Shown here: piece after piece, positions 9,716 to 18,797 of the stretch
Numbering within the stretch: the stretch's first letter is position 1
Layout: the number at the start of each line of letters is the position of its first letter
Source: CAVSUZ01 sp963791885
GTDB lineage: Bacteria; Pseudomonadota; Alphaproteobacteria; Acetobacterales; Acetobacteraceae
Length of the DNA: 64,000 bases
NCBI GenBank assembly: GCA_963791885.1
Contig: CAWBUL010000006.1
Span: 2,773,509-2,837,508 of the forward strand
Reading direction: 5' to 3'
The notes under the pieces: generated by a model
The model's input: the letters and a program-made list of their open reading frames with translations, nothing else
Told to the model about the DNA's origin: nothing
The model's database searches: none
Program-made: the position numbers and the translations under genes

Positions 9716-10492
9716 TCAGAGAGCTTGGGGCTTCAGAAGATCTGGAGGAATTCGAATCCGTCTTTCGGAAAATAGTGACTTCCGATCGAAGTCGGTCGCC
9801 ACGAAAGCGCGAACCGGAACGCAACCGGTGATGATGTTCACGATATCACTAGGAAGCACCTTAGCGCGCTCAGTGATAGGCGCTTGCTCCATAGCCGCGC
9901 CGTGGCGCCGCGAATAATAGGCGATTAAATCTGCCATCTGAATGGCCCGACAACTACTTTTTCGAACAACCGACACGGATCTAAGGATGCTATCTAGATC
10001 GTGAATTTCCTTTACCTGGTCGAAGTTGATTTCTGCTTCTCTATTGTTTTGATGGCCAGCCTCAAGGATTATAGCCACGCCGTCTTCATTAGCTGATTTT
10101 CCGATCCTTATGTCCGTCAGCATCCAGCTCAGGATAACGTTGGTACAAAATGTGTATGGCGTAACGGTTCGTTTGCGCAGACTTTCCCCCGCTCTGAGCT
10201 TGTAAGCAGACTTTAGTGCAGACATGCTCATCCCGATCGGAACGAACGGCATCATTTCACGACATATCTTGTGGACGAACATTCTTTTCCTGGTACGTGA
10301 CCAGCCTTTGAAGCATCCCCTTCCTTGATGCAAATCTACGGCATGTAGAACATCTACCTTGTATTCCTGAAATACAGGCTCAACGGTGAGTTCGAAAGCT
10401 TCCCATCCTACGGACGGGGCCACGAATCCGGCCACCGTTGTGATGCGGTTTTGCGGGTCCTTGCCACTGTCGTCCAAATAGCAAACGAGCAC
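9716..10492 (-). CDS. DUF3800 domain protein
   Basis: A protein of about 258 residues with the DUF3800 hallmark near its start, CYLDDSGKD (the Y-x-D-E/D-S-G pattern), and the companion GFVAPSVGWEAFE segment. The C-terminus has the conserved CRAIQMADLIAYYSRR motif containing an Asp and aromatic residues. DUF3800 has an RNase-H-like fold and occurs in phages, islands and near defence genes, but no reaction is established. The GTG at 10492 has AGGGAAG about ten bases upstream and puts the YLDDSG motif at the normal distance from the N-terminus; the frame stays open to a GTG at 10555. Its base composition is lower in GC than its neighbours (many AT-rich codons), which suggests acquisition by transfer. 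Confidence 0.8.
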   Translation of the reverse strand: MLVCYLDDSGKDPQNRITTVAGFVAPSVGWEAFELTVEPVFQEYKVDVLHAVDLHQGRGCFKGWSRTRKRMFVHKICREMMPFVPIGMSMSALKSAYKLRAGESLRKRTVTPYTFCTNVILSWMLTDIRIGKSANEDGVAIILEAGHQNNREAEINFDQVKEIHDLDSILRSVSVVRKSSCRAIQMADLIAYYSRRHGAAMEQAPITERAKVLPSDIVNIITGCVPVRAFVATDFDRKSLFSERRIRIPPDLLKPQAL

Positions 10493-10647
10493 CGCTATCC
10501 GCTTCCCTGCCAGGAGACTTCTCGGGGTGCAGCGATGCAGCCCGAGCGCGCTCACGGGGCGCCCCCAGCGTCTACCCCGCGCTCCCGAGTCGTGGGTATG
10601 CGAAGTCTAATATTAGGAAAAATTACCTTGACACAACACCTAACATT

Positions 10648-11379
10648 GTGCTCTTACTCCCACCTGTGACCGCCGCGGCCAACACCGCCGAGCCAGCCCA
10701 TCCCTCCGATCCTCCCCAGGACCGGGCCGCCACCCGCGCCACCCGCCTGCTCGGCCTCCTCCACAAGCTGATCGACTTCGGCAAGGAAATGGCCGCCGCC
10801 GCCCAGCAGCGTCCCGCAGGTGATGCGCTTGCCCGCCTCGCGACGCATTTCGGCACCAAAAGCACCGCGCTGATCCTCGCGAGCATCGCCCGCGGCCTGC
10901 GGCTTGCCGCGATATTGGAAGAACGGCTCGGCGGACAACCCGCCCGTCTGAACCCGGCGCGAGCCGCCGCCGATGCACTGCGCCCGCGCAAGCCACGCGC
11001 CCCCCACCCTAAATCCGCATCCGAATCCCCGCCGCAGGACAAACGCACGAGGCTTCCAACCTCTCGGAAAATCGTGGCTTGGGCGCGCCAATACCCTATC
11101 GAAACCGTCCTGCTCCATCTCTGCAGAGATCTCGGTCTCACGCTCTCCGACCCGTTGTGGCAGGAGGTGGACGACATCCTCATCGAATGCTGCGACGATC
11201 TCATCCAAAAGGTGCAGAACGTCGGGAAGCGGACCATCCCCACTGAAACCAAAAAAGAGCGGCCCGATCGCGACGCCAAATCCCTCCCGCCGCCCAACCC
11301 GCTGATGCAGGCGGCACCACTTTGGAAGCCGGCCCCGCACATGGTTCCCATCGCAACAACCGCGACCGGGCCGCCCTAA
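10648..11379 (+). CDS. Hypothetical protein with two helical blocks and a proline-rich linker
   Basis: A 243-residue frame that I do not recognise. Residues 28-90 are strongly helical (RLLGLLHKLIDFGKEMAAAAQQRP, then IARGLRLAAILEERL), residues 98-135 are a basic, proline-rich linker, and residues 138-190 form a second helical block containing VLLHLCRDLGLTLSDPLWQEVDDILIECCDDLI. The C-terminus is low-complexity. The third-position GC bias is strong, supporting coding on this strand. The start may be the GTG at 10648 or a GTG at 10666. It stands alone, divergent from the DUF3800 gene and convergent with the SDR gene. There is no signal peptide or membrane helix. Confidence 0.6.
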   Translation: MLLLPPVTAAANTAEPAHPSDPPQDRAATRATRLLGLLHKLIDFGKEMAAAAQQRPAGDALARLATHFGTKSTALILASIARGLRLAAILEERLGGQPARLNPARAAADALRPRKPRAPHPKSASESPPQDKRTRLPTSRKIVAWARQYPIETVLLHLCRDLGLTLSDPLWQEVDDILIECCDDLIQKVQNVGKRTIPTETKKERPDRDAKSLPPPNPLMQAAPLWKPAPHMVPIATTATGPP

Positions 11380-11547
11380 ACCGCCCGAAACCACCAAACG
11401 CATCACGCCACGGGACCGGCCAGCGCCAGCCCCGCTGTCGCTGATTCGCCCATCTTCTCTGTGGCCTCCGTGTGCCCTCCGCGGCCTCCGTGTTAGCCCT
11501 TTCTTTGCTGCCCGCCGCTCTTGCCGGCACGCCGCCGCGTATGTGAG

Positions 11548-12300
11548 TCAGGCCCCCAGCAACTGCCCCCCATCCACCGCGATCACCTGCCCGGTCACCC
11601 ACGCCGCCAGCGGTGACGCCAAAAACACCGCCACATGCGCCACCTCCTCGGGCATCCCCATCCGCCCGAACGGGATCGAACGGTGCACCCGATGATACAG
11701 CTCCGGCGCCTCGCTCTTCCGCCGATCCCACACCCCGCCGGGAAACTCGATCGACCCTGGCGCGATCGCGTTCGCCCGCACGCCGTCCCGCGCGTACATC
11801 GCCGCCTGCGTCGTGGTGTAGTGGATCACCGCGGCCTTGATCGCCCCGTACGGAGGTTGCCGCCCCGCCGGCCGCAGCGCCGAAATCGAGGAGATATTGA
11901 CGATGTTCCCCTTCGCCCGCTTCAGGTGCGGCAGCGCCGCCTGCGTAGCATGCACGATCGCCATCATGTCGATGGCCATGCTCGCCGACCATCCGGCCTC
12001 GTCATCCGAGTTGCCGAAACCGGACGCATTGTTCACCAGGATGTCGATCCCGCCCAACGCGCGCGCGGCATCCGCGATGTAACCGGCAATCGCGCCCGCA
12101 TCCCCCAGATCGCATGACGCCGCATGCGCCGTTCGTCCGGTCTCCGCCAAATCCCGCCGCGTCGCCTCCAGCGCCTCGGCGCCCCGAGCGCAGATCGACA
12201 CATCGGCACCGGCCTGCGCGCACGCCAATGCAATCGCCCGGCCGATGCCCCGGCTCCCGCCGCACACCACGGCATGCTTGCCCGTCAGATCGATCTGCAT
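11548..12300 (-). CDS. Short-chain dehydrogenase/reductase (SDR) family oxidoreductase
   Basis: A 250-residue classical SDR. The cofactor site is GGSRGIG (about residues 14-20), the NNAS motif is at about 90, and the catalytic Ser and Tyr-x-x-x-Lys appear as NISSIS and YGAIK (about 138-155). The C-terminus carries the FLASPLAAWVTGQVIAVDGG block typical of FabG-like enzymes. The residue after the second beta strand is neutral and followed by Arg (ICARG), which favours NADP(H), although this is inference. The substrate is unknown. The start ATG is 43 bases from the divergent DUF488 gene, so the two probably share a promoter region. Confidence 0.9.
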   Translation of the reverse strand: MQIDLTGKHAVVCGGSRGIGRAIALACAQAGADVSICARGAEALEATRRDLAETGRTAHAASCDLGDAGAIAGYIADAARALGGIDILVNNASGFGNSDDEAGWSASMAIDMMAIVHATQAALPHLKRAKGNIVNISSISALRPAGRQPPYGAIKAAVIHYTTTQAAMYARDGVRANAIAPGSIEFPGGVWDRRKSEAPELYHRVHRSIPFGRMGMPEEVAHVAVFLASPLAAWVTGQVIAVDGGQLLGA

Positions 12301-12342
12301 GCGCTCGCTCCCGTCTCGCTCATCACGGCGCTAAACTGCGCC

Positions 12343-12813
12343 ATGCCCCCCAAGCAAGACAACGCCGTGCCGCTCTTCACCATCGGCTACGAGCAAAGCC
12401 GCATCGATCTCGTCGTCGCGGAACTCAAGCGCGCGGGCGTGAAGCTGCTGCTGGACGTGCGAGCGGTGGCCGCGTCACGCAAGCCGGGCTTCTCCAAGCG
12501 CCAGCTCGCCGCCGAGCTCGATCAGCATGGCATAAGCTACGTCCATCTCCAGGCACTCGGCACGCCCAAGCCGGGGAGGGACGCTGTCCGCGCTGGCCAT
12601 CCCGAGCGCATGGTGCCGATCTACAACGCGCACATGCAGGGAGACCGCCCGCAAGCCGAGCTTGCCCAGGCGATCTCACTCACCCCCCGAACCCCCGTCT
12701 GCCTGCTCTGTTTCGAGCGTGATCCGGCCCACTGCCACCGCCGCCTCGTGGCCGAGATGATCCGGGCGGAGACAGGCCAAAGTGTTGTGGACCTGTCTCC
12801 TCAAGCGGCGTGA
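12343..12813 (+). CDS. DUF488 domain protein
   Basis: A 156-residue DUF488 protein. It has the family start (LFTIGYEQSRIDLVVAELKRAGV), LLDVRAVAASRKPGF, the HLQALGTPK segment and the C-terminal CLLCFERDPAHCHRRLVAEMI motif with paired Cys and His residues. DUF488 proteins are widespread and small; their biochemical role is not firmly established. The ATG at 12343 directly precedes the conserved N-terminus, although no clear ribosome site is visible, and the longer open frame upstream overlaps the divergent SDR gene. A distant relative lies in the integrated element at 37141-37554. Confidence 0.85.
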   Translation: MPPKQDNAVPLFTIGYEQSRIDLVVAELKRAGVKLLLDVRAVAASRKPGFSKRQLAAELDQHGISYVHLQALGTPKPGRDAVRAGHPERMVPIYNAHMQGDRPQAELAQAISLTPRTPVCLLCFERDPAHCHRRLVAEMIRAETGQSVVDLSPQAA

Positions 12814-12816
12814 TCG

Positions 12817-15800
12817 TTAGGTCAGGAACCCGCCATTCTGACCGAGGTAACCGGCGACCTTCACGCTGCCGATCGTGTCGTTCAGATGGATCGCCTGGCT
12901 GCCCCCGGTGACGTAGGTCGAGGTCTGTATCGGCGATTGGTGCGCGTTGAACGCCGCCTGGTTGGTGAAGACATCGATATACGTCTTGCTGCCGCTGCTG
13001 CTTGCGGCGACCTGGGTCAGGAAGTCCTGCCCCGCCGTAATCGACTGATCCGTGTAGATAGTCGCTCCCGCGGCGAACGGATTGCTGTTGTTGGACACCG
13101 CGATGAAAGCCGTGGTGTTGCTGTTGGAGCCCGACACACTCGCCTGGCCACCCTGCGAATTGCTGACCGTGTTGCCGGGCTGATACAGGAACTCAATCTG
13201 GCTCGGCTTGCCGTAGCAGCTCACCAGGTTGGTGGTGGAGGAGGGCAGGGGCACCAGCCCCGCATCGATATTGGCTGCGGTCTGGCTGCCGGTGATGGTG
13301 ATCGGCGCCGTAACGCCGCCCGGTCCGGCATCGCTGGCCCCGCCCGGCGGAGAAAAGCCCAGCCCGTTCGGCGCGAACTCAACGTTGTAAGTGCCGCCAG
13401 CCAGGGAGCCGAAGCTGTAGTTGCCGCTGCCGTTCGTGGTTGTGGTGGCGACGACGGAACCACCGTTGTTGAGCAGTTCGACGGTGACGCCGCCGCGGGT
13501 TGTGTCGCCGCAGTCAATCTGGCCGTCGTCGTTGCTGTCGTTCCAGACGGTGCCCGTGATCTTCCCGTTGCTCACCACGGTGCCGATATAGCTGGCATCG
13601 TCCTGCGCGGTTTCGGTGGTCTTGGAGCTGCCCACCGTGATGGTGCCGGTCGCGGTGGCTGTGTCGTACTGCGTCCCGATTGTGGCGGTGAAGCTGGCTA
13701 CGTTAGAGACGATGGTCTGCCCGGCGCCGAGGGTGAAGGTGCTGCTCGGCGGGCTGCAGCCGCCCCCGCCGAAGGTAAAGCCCGACGGGCCGCTGCCCGT
13801 ATCCGAAACCTGGCCGTTGTTGAGCGTTTCACCCGTGTCGTTCACCACGATCACGCGCTCATACAACGTCTTGCCCGACGCCAGGGTGGGCGAGTTGGAC
13901 ACGTTGCCGGCACCGACATCGAGCCAAGTGCAGCCATCGACCGAGATCTGCTTGTCCACCGTGATGGAGCCGACCATGCCGACATAACCCGCCGTGTCTT
14001 GCGCCGTCTCGGTGGTCTGAGAATAACCGACCGTGATGGTGCCGATCGCGGTCGCCGTATCGTACTGCGTGCCGACTCCGGCGACGAAGCTCGCGACGTT
14101 GGAGACAATCGTCTGGCCGGCACCGAGAGTGAAGGTGCTGCTTGGCGGCGAACACCCAGAGGATGGGCCGAATGTGAAGCCGGACGGTCCGCCGCCAGCG
14201 TCGGCGACCTGACCGTTGTTGAGCGTTTCGCCCGTGTCGTTAACCACAACGACGCGCTCGTAAAGCGTCGTGCCGGCGAGGACGCTGGGATCCTGCGAGA
14301 TATTGCCGTCCCCGACATCCAGCCAGGTGCAGCCATTCACCGAGATCTGCTTGTCCACGGTGATGGAGCCGGCGGTGCCGATATAGCCGGCTGTGTCTTG
14401 TGCGGTCTCGGTGGTCTTGGAGCTGCCCACCGTGATCGTGCCGGTCGCCGTCGCCGTATCGTACTGCGTCCCGGTGCCGGCGACGAAGCTGGCGACGTTG
14501 GAGACGATGGTCTGGCCCGCACTGAGGGTGAACGTGCTGCTGCTGCCGCCACCGAATGTGAAGCCCGACGGGCCACTGCCGGCATCGCCAACCTGTCCGC
14601 TGTTGAGCGTCTCGCCCGTGTCGTTGACGACGATGACACGCTCATAGAGCGTGGTTCCGGCAAGGACGGTGGGATCCTGCGAGATATTGCCATCCCCGAC
14701 ATCCAGCCAGGTGCAGCCATCCGTGGGGATCTGCTTGTCCACCGTGATGGGGCCGGAGGTTCCGACATAGCCGGCTGTGTCTTGCGCGGTCTCGGTGGTC
14801 TTGGAGCTGCCCACCGTGATGGTGCCGGTGGCAGTGGCCGTATCGTACTGCGTCCCAGTGCCGGCAACGAAGCTGGTGACGTTGGAGACGATCGTCTGGC
14901 CGGCAGCCAGGGTAAAGGTACTGCTCGGCGACGAGCACCAGGAGGACGGACCAAAGGTGAACCCGGCCGGGCCGCTGCCGGCATCGCCAACCTGCCCGTT
15001 GTTCAGCGTGGTGCTGGTGTCGTTCACCACGATGACGCGTTCATACAGCGTGGTGCCCGCGAGGACGGTCGGATCTTGCGATAGATTGCCGTCCCCCACA
15101 TCCAACCAGGTGCACCCGTTCACCGAGATCTGCTTGTCCACAGTGATGGAGCCGGTGGGAATGACAACCGTACCAGTATAGTCAGCGATGTCGCTGGCGC
15201 TAACCGAGGCTGTATCGCCGTAGCTGTCGCTGACCGCGCCGGTCACCGTCGCCGTGTCGACCGAGTGGACGGAGCGGGCCGTGATGGTCGCGATGTCGGA
15301 GGTCAGGGTCTGACCCACCGCCAGTGTCGTCGAACTGGCACCTCCGAAGGTGAAGCCGGCCAATCCGTCGCCGTCGACGTCTGAGACGGACGCATTGGTG
15401 ATCGCGACCGAGCCGGTGTTAACCAAAATCACCTGCTCGTAAACACTCGACCCGGCTGCGACCGTGGGATCCTGCAAAACGCCGTCGCCCACGTCCTGCC
15501 AGTGGACGCCGTCGGTAGAGATCTGTTTGTCGATGGTGATGCCATAGGTCTCACCAGTGAAATTGGCGCTGTCGGTGGCGGACACTGAAGCCGTGTCGCC
15601 ATAGCTGTCATACGCCGTGCCAGTCAGCGTCGCCGTGTCGGACTGATAGCCCGAGCCAGCAATGACGGTAGCGGTGTCGGAGATCGTCCCGCCACCGGCA
15701 CCGAGGCTGAAAGTGGACGAGCCGCCCACCATGAACGATCCGGGCCCCGTGCCGACATCGCCGATCGAGACGTTCTCGATTCCAACCGAACCGGAGTTCG

Positions 15801-17985
15801 TGATCAGTACGCGCTCAGCAACGGTCGCGCCCGCCAGCACCAGCGGATCGGTCATGTCGTTGCCGATATCGGTCCACGCACCGCCGTTGACGGAGATCTG
15901 CTTGTCGATCGTGATCGACGGCGTCTCACCGGTGAAGTTCGCGCTGTCATGGGCCGACACCGAAGCGGTGTTGCCATACGCGTCGGATGCGGTGCCGGTG
16001 ACGGTCGCCGTGTCGGACTGATAGCCTGAACCGGCAATGACCTTAGCGATGTCGGACGTAACCGTCTGTCCAGCAGCCAGCGTGAAGGTGGCGTTGCCGC
16101 CGACCGTGAAAGAGCCCGGCCCCGCACCGACATCGGAAACAGAGGCATCGGAAATGCCCACCGAACCGGTATTCACCACGATGACTTGCTCGGTGATGGT
16201 GGCACCCGCCAGCACCAGCGGATCGGTCATGTCGCTGCCGATATCGGTCCACGCACCGCCGTTGACGGAGATCTGTTTGTCGATGGTGATCGACGGCGTC
16301 TCACCGGTGAAGTTCGCGCTGTCATGCGCCGAGACCGACTGGGTGTCGCCATACGCGTCGGATGCGGTGCCGGTGACCGTCGCCGTGTCGGACTGATAGC
16401 CGGAACCCGCGATGACGGTGGCGATGTTGGAGGTGACGGTCTGTCCAGCGGCCAGGGCGAAAGTGGCGTTGCCGCCGACGTCGAAGGAGCCCGGCCCAGC
16501 ACCGACATCGGAAACAGAGGCATCGGAAATGCCCAACGAACCGGTATTCACCACGATGACTTGCTCGGTGATCGTGGCGCCCGCCAGCACCAGGGATCGG
16601 TCATGTCGCTGCCGATATCGGTCCACGCACCGCCGTTGACGGAGATCTGTTTGTCGATGGTGATCGACGGCGTGGTGCCGGTGAAGTTGGCGCCGCTGGT
16701 GGCGGAGACGGCGCCGGTATCGCCATAGGAGTCGCTGACCGAACCGTTCAGCGTGGCAGTGTCGGCCTGATAGCCGGTGGAGGCGATGACGGTGGCGACG
16801 TCGGAGGTGACGGACCCGCCGACGGCAATAACAGTGGTAAGGGAGCCGCCGCCGAAGGTGAAGTCGATGGGGCCCGTGCCGCTGTCGGACACCGCGGCAT
16901 CGCTGATGACGACCGAGCCGGTGTTGGTGGCGATGACGCGCTCGTCGATGGTGGCGTCGGCCAGCACGGTCGGCCCAGTGCCGGAGACGTCGATTCAGCC
17001 GGTACCATTGACGTCGATCTGCTTCTGCAGCGTGGCGCTGTAGGTCTCGCCGGTATAGTCGGCCGTATCTGATCCGCTGATGCTGCTGTTGTTCCGCGAA
17101 TCCGTGATGGTGCCGGTCAGAGTCGCCGTGTCGAGATGATATCCGGCCGCGGCAAGCGTCGAAGATACGTCAGAGGTGATGGTGGCCCCAGCTGCGAGGC
17201 TGAATGTCTCCGAGCCGCCGAACATGAATGGCGACGGTCCGCCCGTGTCGGTCACCTGAGCGCCCGTTAGCATCAGTGAGTTTTCGGAATTGTTGGTGAC
17301 GACCACGCGGTAAAGCACCGTGGACCCCACGAGCACGTTCGGATCAGCCATCACGCCCGCGCTAGCGTCGATCCAAGTCTTTCCACCGTCGACCGACATC
17401 TGCTTCTCAACCGAGACCTGCGCAGTTTCGAATCCTTGCCGGATTCCACTGAACAACGCGTAATCGTTTGCAGTCGATGAGTCAGACGCAGGCGTGGATG
17501 CAGTAACGGTGAGCGTGATTCGAAGATCGGAGGACGCAGTGGCTAGCCACTGACCGGTTGATCCGGAACTGTAGTTCCAATTGAGCGTAGCGATCAGGTT
17601 GTTGCTGCTATTATAGACGTTTTCGGTTGCGCTCAGGCCGACATAGCCGTTTACGATGTCAGTGATGATGAGTTGATCGAGCCCTACGATTGATTCTCCC
17701 GGATTCGTCGTAACTTCATAATTAAACGTCAGCGTTTGGGTTTCGGCCGTACCGGCCGCATTCCCCGAAACGCCGGCGGTGAAATTGGCCCACGCAATGC
17801 CGTCCCAGGTGGGACTGCTTCCATAGCTGAGCCCACCGTATGTCGCGGTCGAGTGAGTTCTCATAGTAATCAACGAAGGAAAAGATCGAAGATGATGCAT
17901 CCGAATCCACTTCGGTGAGAGCCACCGTCGAGAAATTCAATCCATCATATGAGAGTGGCGAGAAGCTATAGTTCGAAGTCGGCAT
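12817..17985 (-). pseudogene. Giant repeat-rich surface/secreted protein, broken by two frameshifts and one stop
   Basis: Rebuilt, this is one gene for about 1,720 residues. Roughly ten copies of an 85-100-residue beta-rich repeat follow one another, each opening with (V/I)-x-K-Q-I-S-V-N-G and a conserved Trp, then a D-P block, YER/TEQVIVVNTGS and a closing SDSYGD/TASVSA stretch. They resemble DUF11-type Ig-like surface repeats. A SdrD-B-like domain (GTVWNDSNDDGQIDCGD) and a final YGKPSQIEFLYQPG module end it. Three lesions break it: a frame change near 17855, a TGA at 16997-16995 exactly where every other repeat has Trp, and a missing C near 16593, where neighbouring copies read CCAGCGGATCGG but this one reads CCAGGGATCGG. 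No classic signal peptide is seen at the MPTSNYSF start. Secretion may be type I, but this is conjecture. Confidence 0.78.
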
Positions 17986-17997
17986 GCGACGTCCCCC

Positions 17998-18024
17998 ACC
18001 GCCCGCGGAGGCACCGCGGGCGGT
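17998..18024. terminator. GC-rich hairpin between the PEP-CTERM and repeat-protein genes
   Basis: ACCGCCCGCGG and CCGCGGGCGGT form an 11-bp perfect stem with a five-base loop. The T-rich tail is on the plus-strand side (TTTAGTTGTT), so a rho-independent terminator would act on plus-strand transcription. For the minus-strand genes it would be a simple hairpin. Its role is uncertain. Confidence 0.6.
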
Positions 18025-18060
18025 TTAGTTGTTAAAAAGTCGTGACGTCCTAAGTCGTCG

Positions 18061-18644
18061 TCAGGCTGACTGACGACGGCGCAGCGCAAGTCCAAGAATG
18101 CCCATGACAAGCAGCCCAGCCGAGGCGGGCTCCGGCACGGCATTGAAGTCGAGCGTAAAGCTGTTCACGCTTCCAATGGGGGAGGCAACGTCCTGCGAGA
18201 GCGTCAGGATCGATGCGCCGGGAAACGACAGCGAGTCCGTCGCAACAAGGAAGTTCGCATTGATTTCGGGGTAGCTGGTGGCACCGATCGTCACGGTGGA
18301 TCCTACCCCCAGAGTCCGGTCCCCGAACCAGTGATCGTCAGACTCGATACAGCCGGAGAGACCGTCACGTCGAAGTCGAACCCAAAATCCCCAGAGCTCA
18401 CCACGGGACCGCTGCTGCCGGTAATCGTGACACCCAGCTTGGAATCGTCCTGCGACATGACTGCGCCTTGGTCAGCGCACGCAGTCGGGTCGCAATTTGC
18501 AACCGTGAAAGTCGCAGTGTACGCCCCGGATGTTACGGTTAAGGAATTACCGTCTGCTATTGCAACCGGCGTTGCAAAGGCCGGCGCAGCGAACGAAAGC
18601 GCGGCCGCTGCGGCGGCGACCAGAATGGACCCCGATCTGAACAC
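18061..18644 (-). pseudogene. PEP-CTERM sorting-signal protein, split in a G5 run
   Basis: A secreted protein of about 195 residues. It begins at the GTG at 18644 (AAGGGG about ten bases upstream) with a signal peptide, FRSGSILVAAAAAALSFAAPAFA. The mature part is rich in Ser, Thr and Gly. It ends with VPEPASAGLLVMGILGLALRRR, a textbook PEP-CTERM tail: the PEP motif, a transmembrane helix and a basic end, recognised by exosortase systems that anchor or process exopolysaccharide-linked surface proteins. The frame is lost in a run of five G (near 18303-18311) where a TAG appears; adding one G restores LWGVGSTVTIGATSY. This could be slippage, phase variation or a sequencing error. No exosortase gene is visible in the window. 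Confidence 0.82.
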
Positions 18645-18797
18645 ATGAGAATACCCCTTGTCGAAACGAAACCGAACACCGGCGGACCGTGCCGTTAACG
18701 GATCGTTTACCATTCATGTTGATCGACGTAAGGACTCAAATTGTCTAATTTTTTAGAACATGCAAATGTAGTTAAAGGAGGCGTGACAGAGTTTTTG

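Noticed and set aside
10628..10656. Promoter TTGACA upstream of the unknown gene at 10648
   Set aside because: A good -35-like hexamer, but no -10 sequence at the right distance.
12886..15084. A 732-residue plus-strand frame inside the repeat protein
   Set aside because: It is the antisense of the repeated beta-rich gene. Its composition (Gly, Arg, Asp runs) follows from the GC-rich repeats, while the minus strand encodes recognisable repeats with a conserved Trp.
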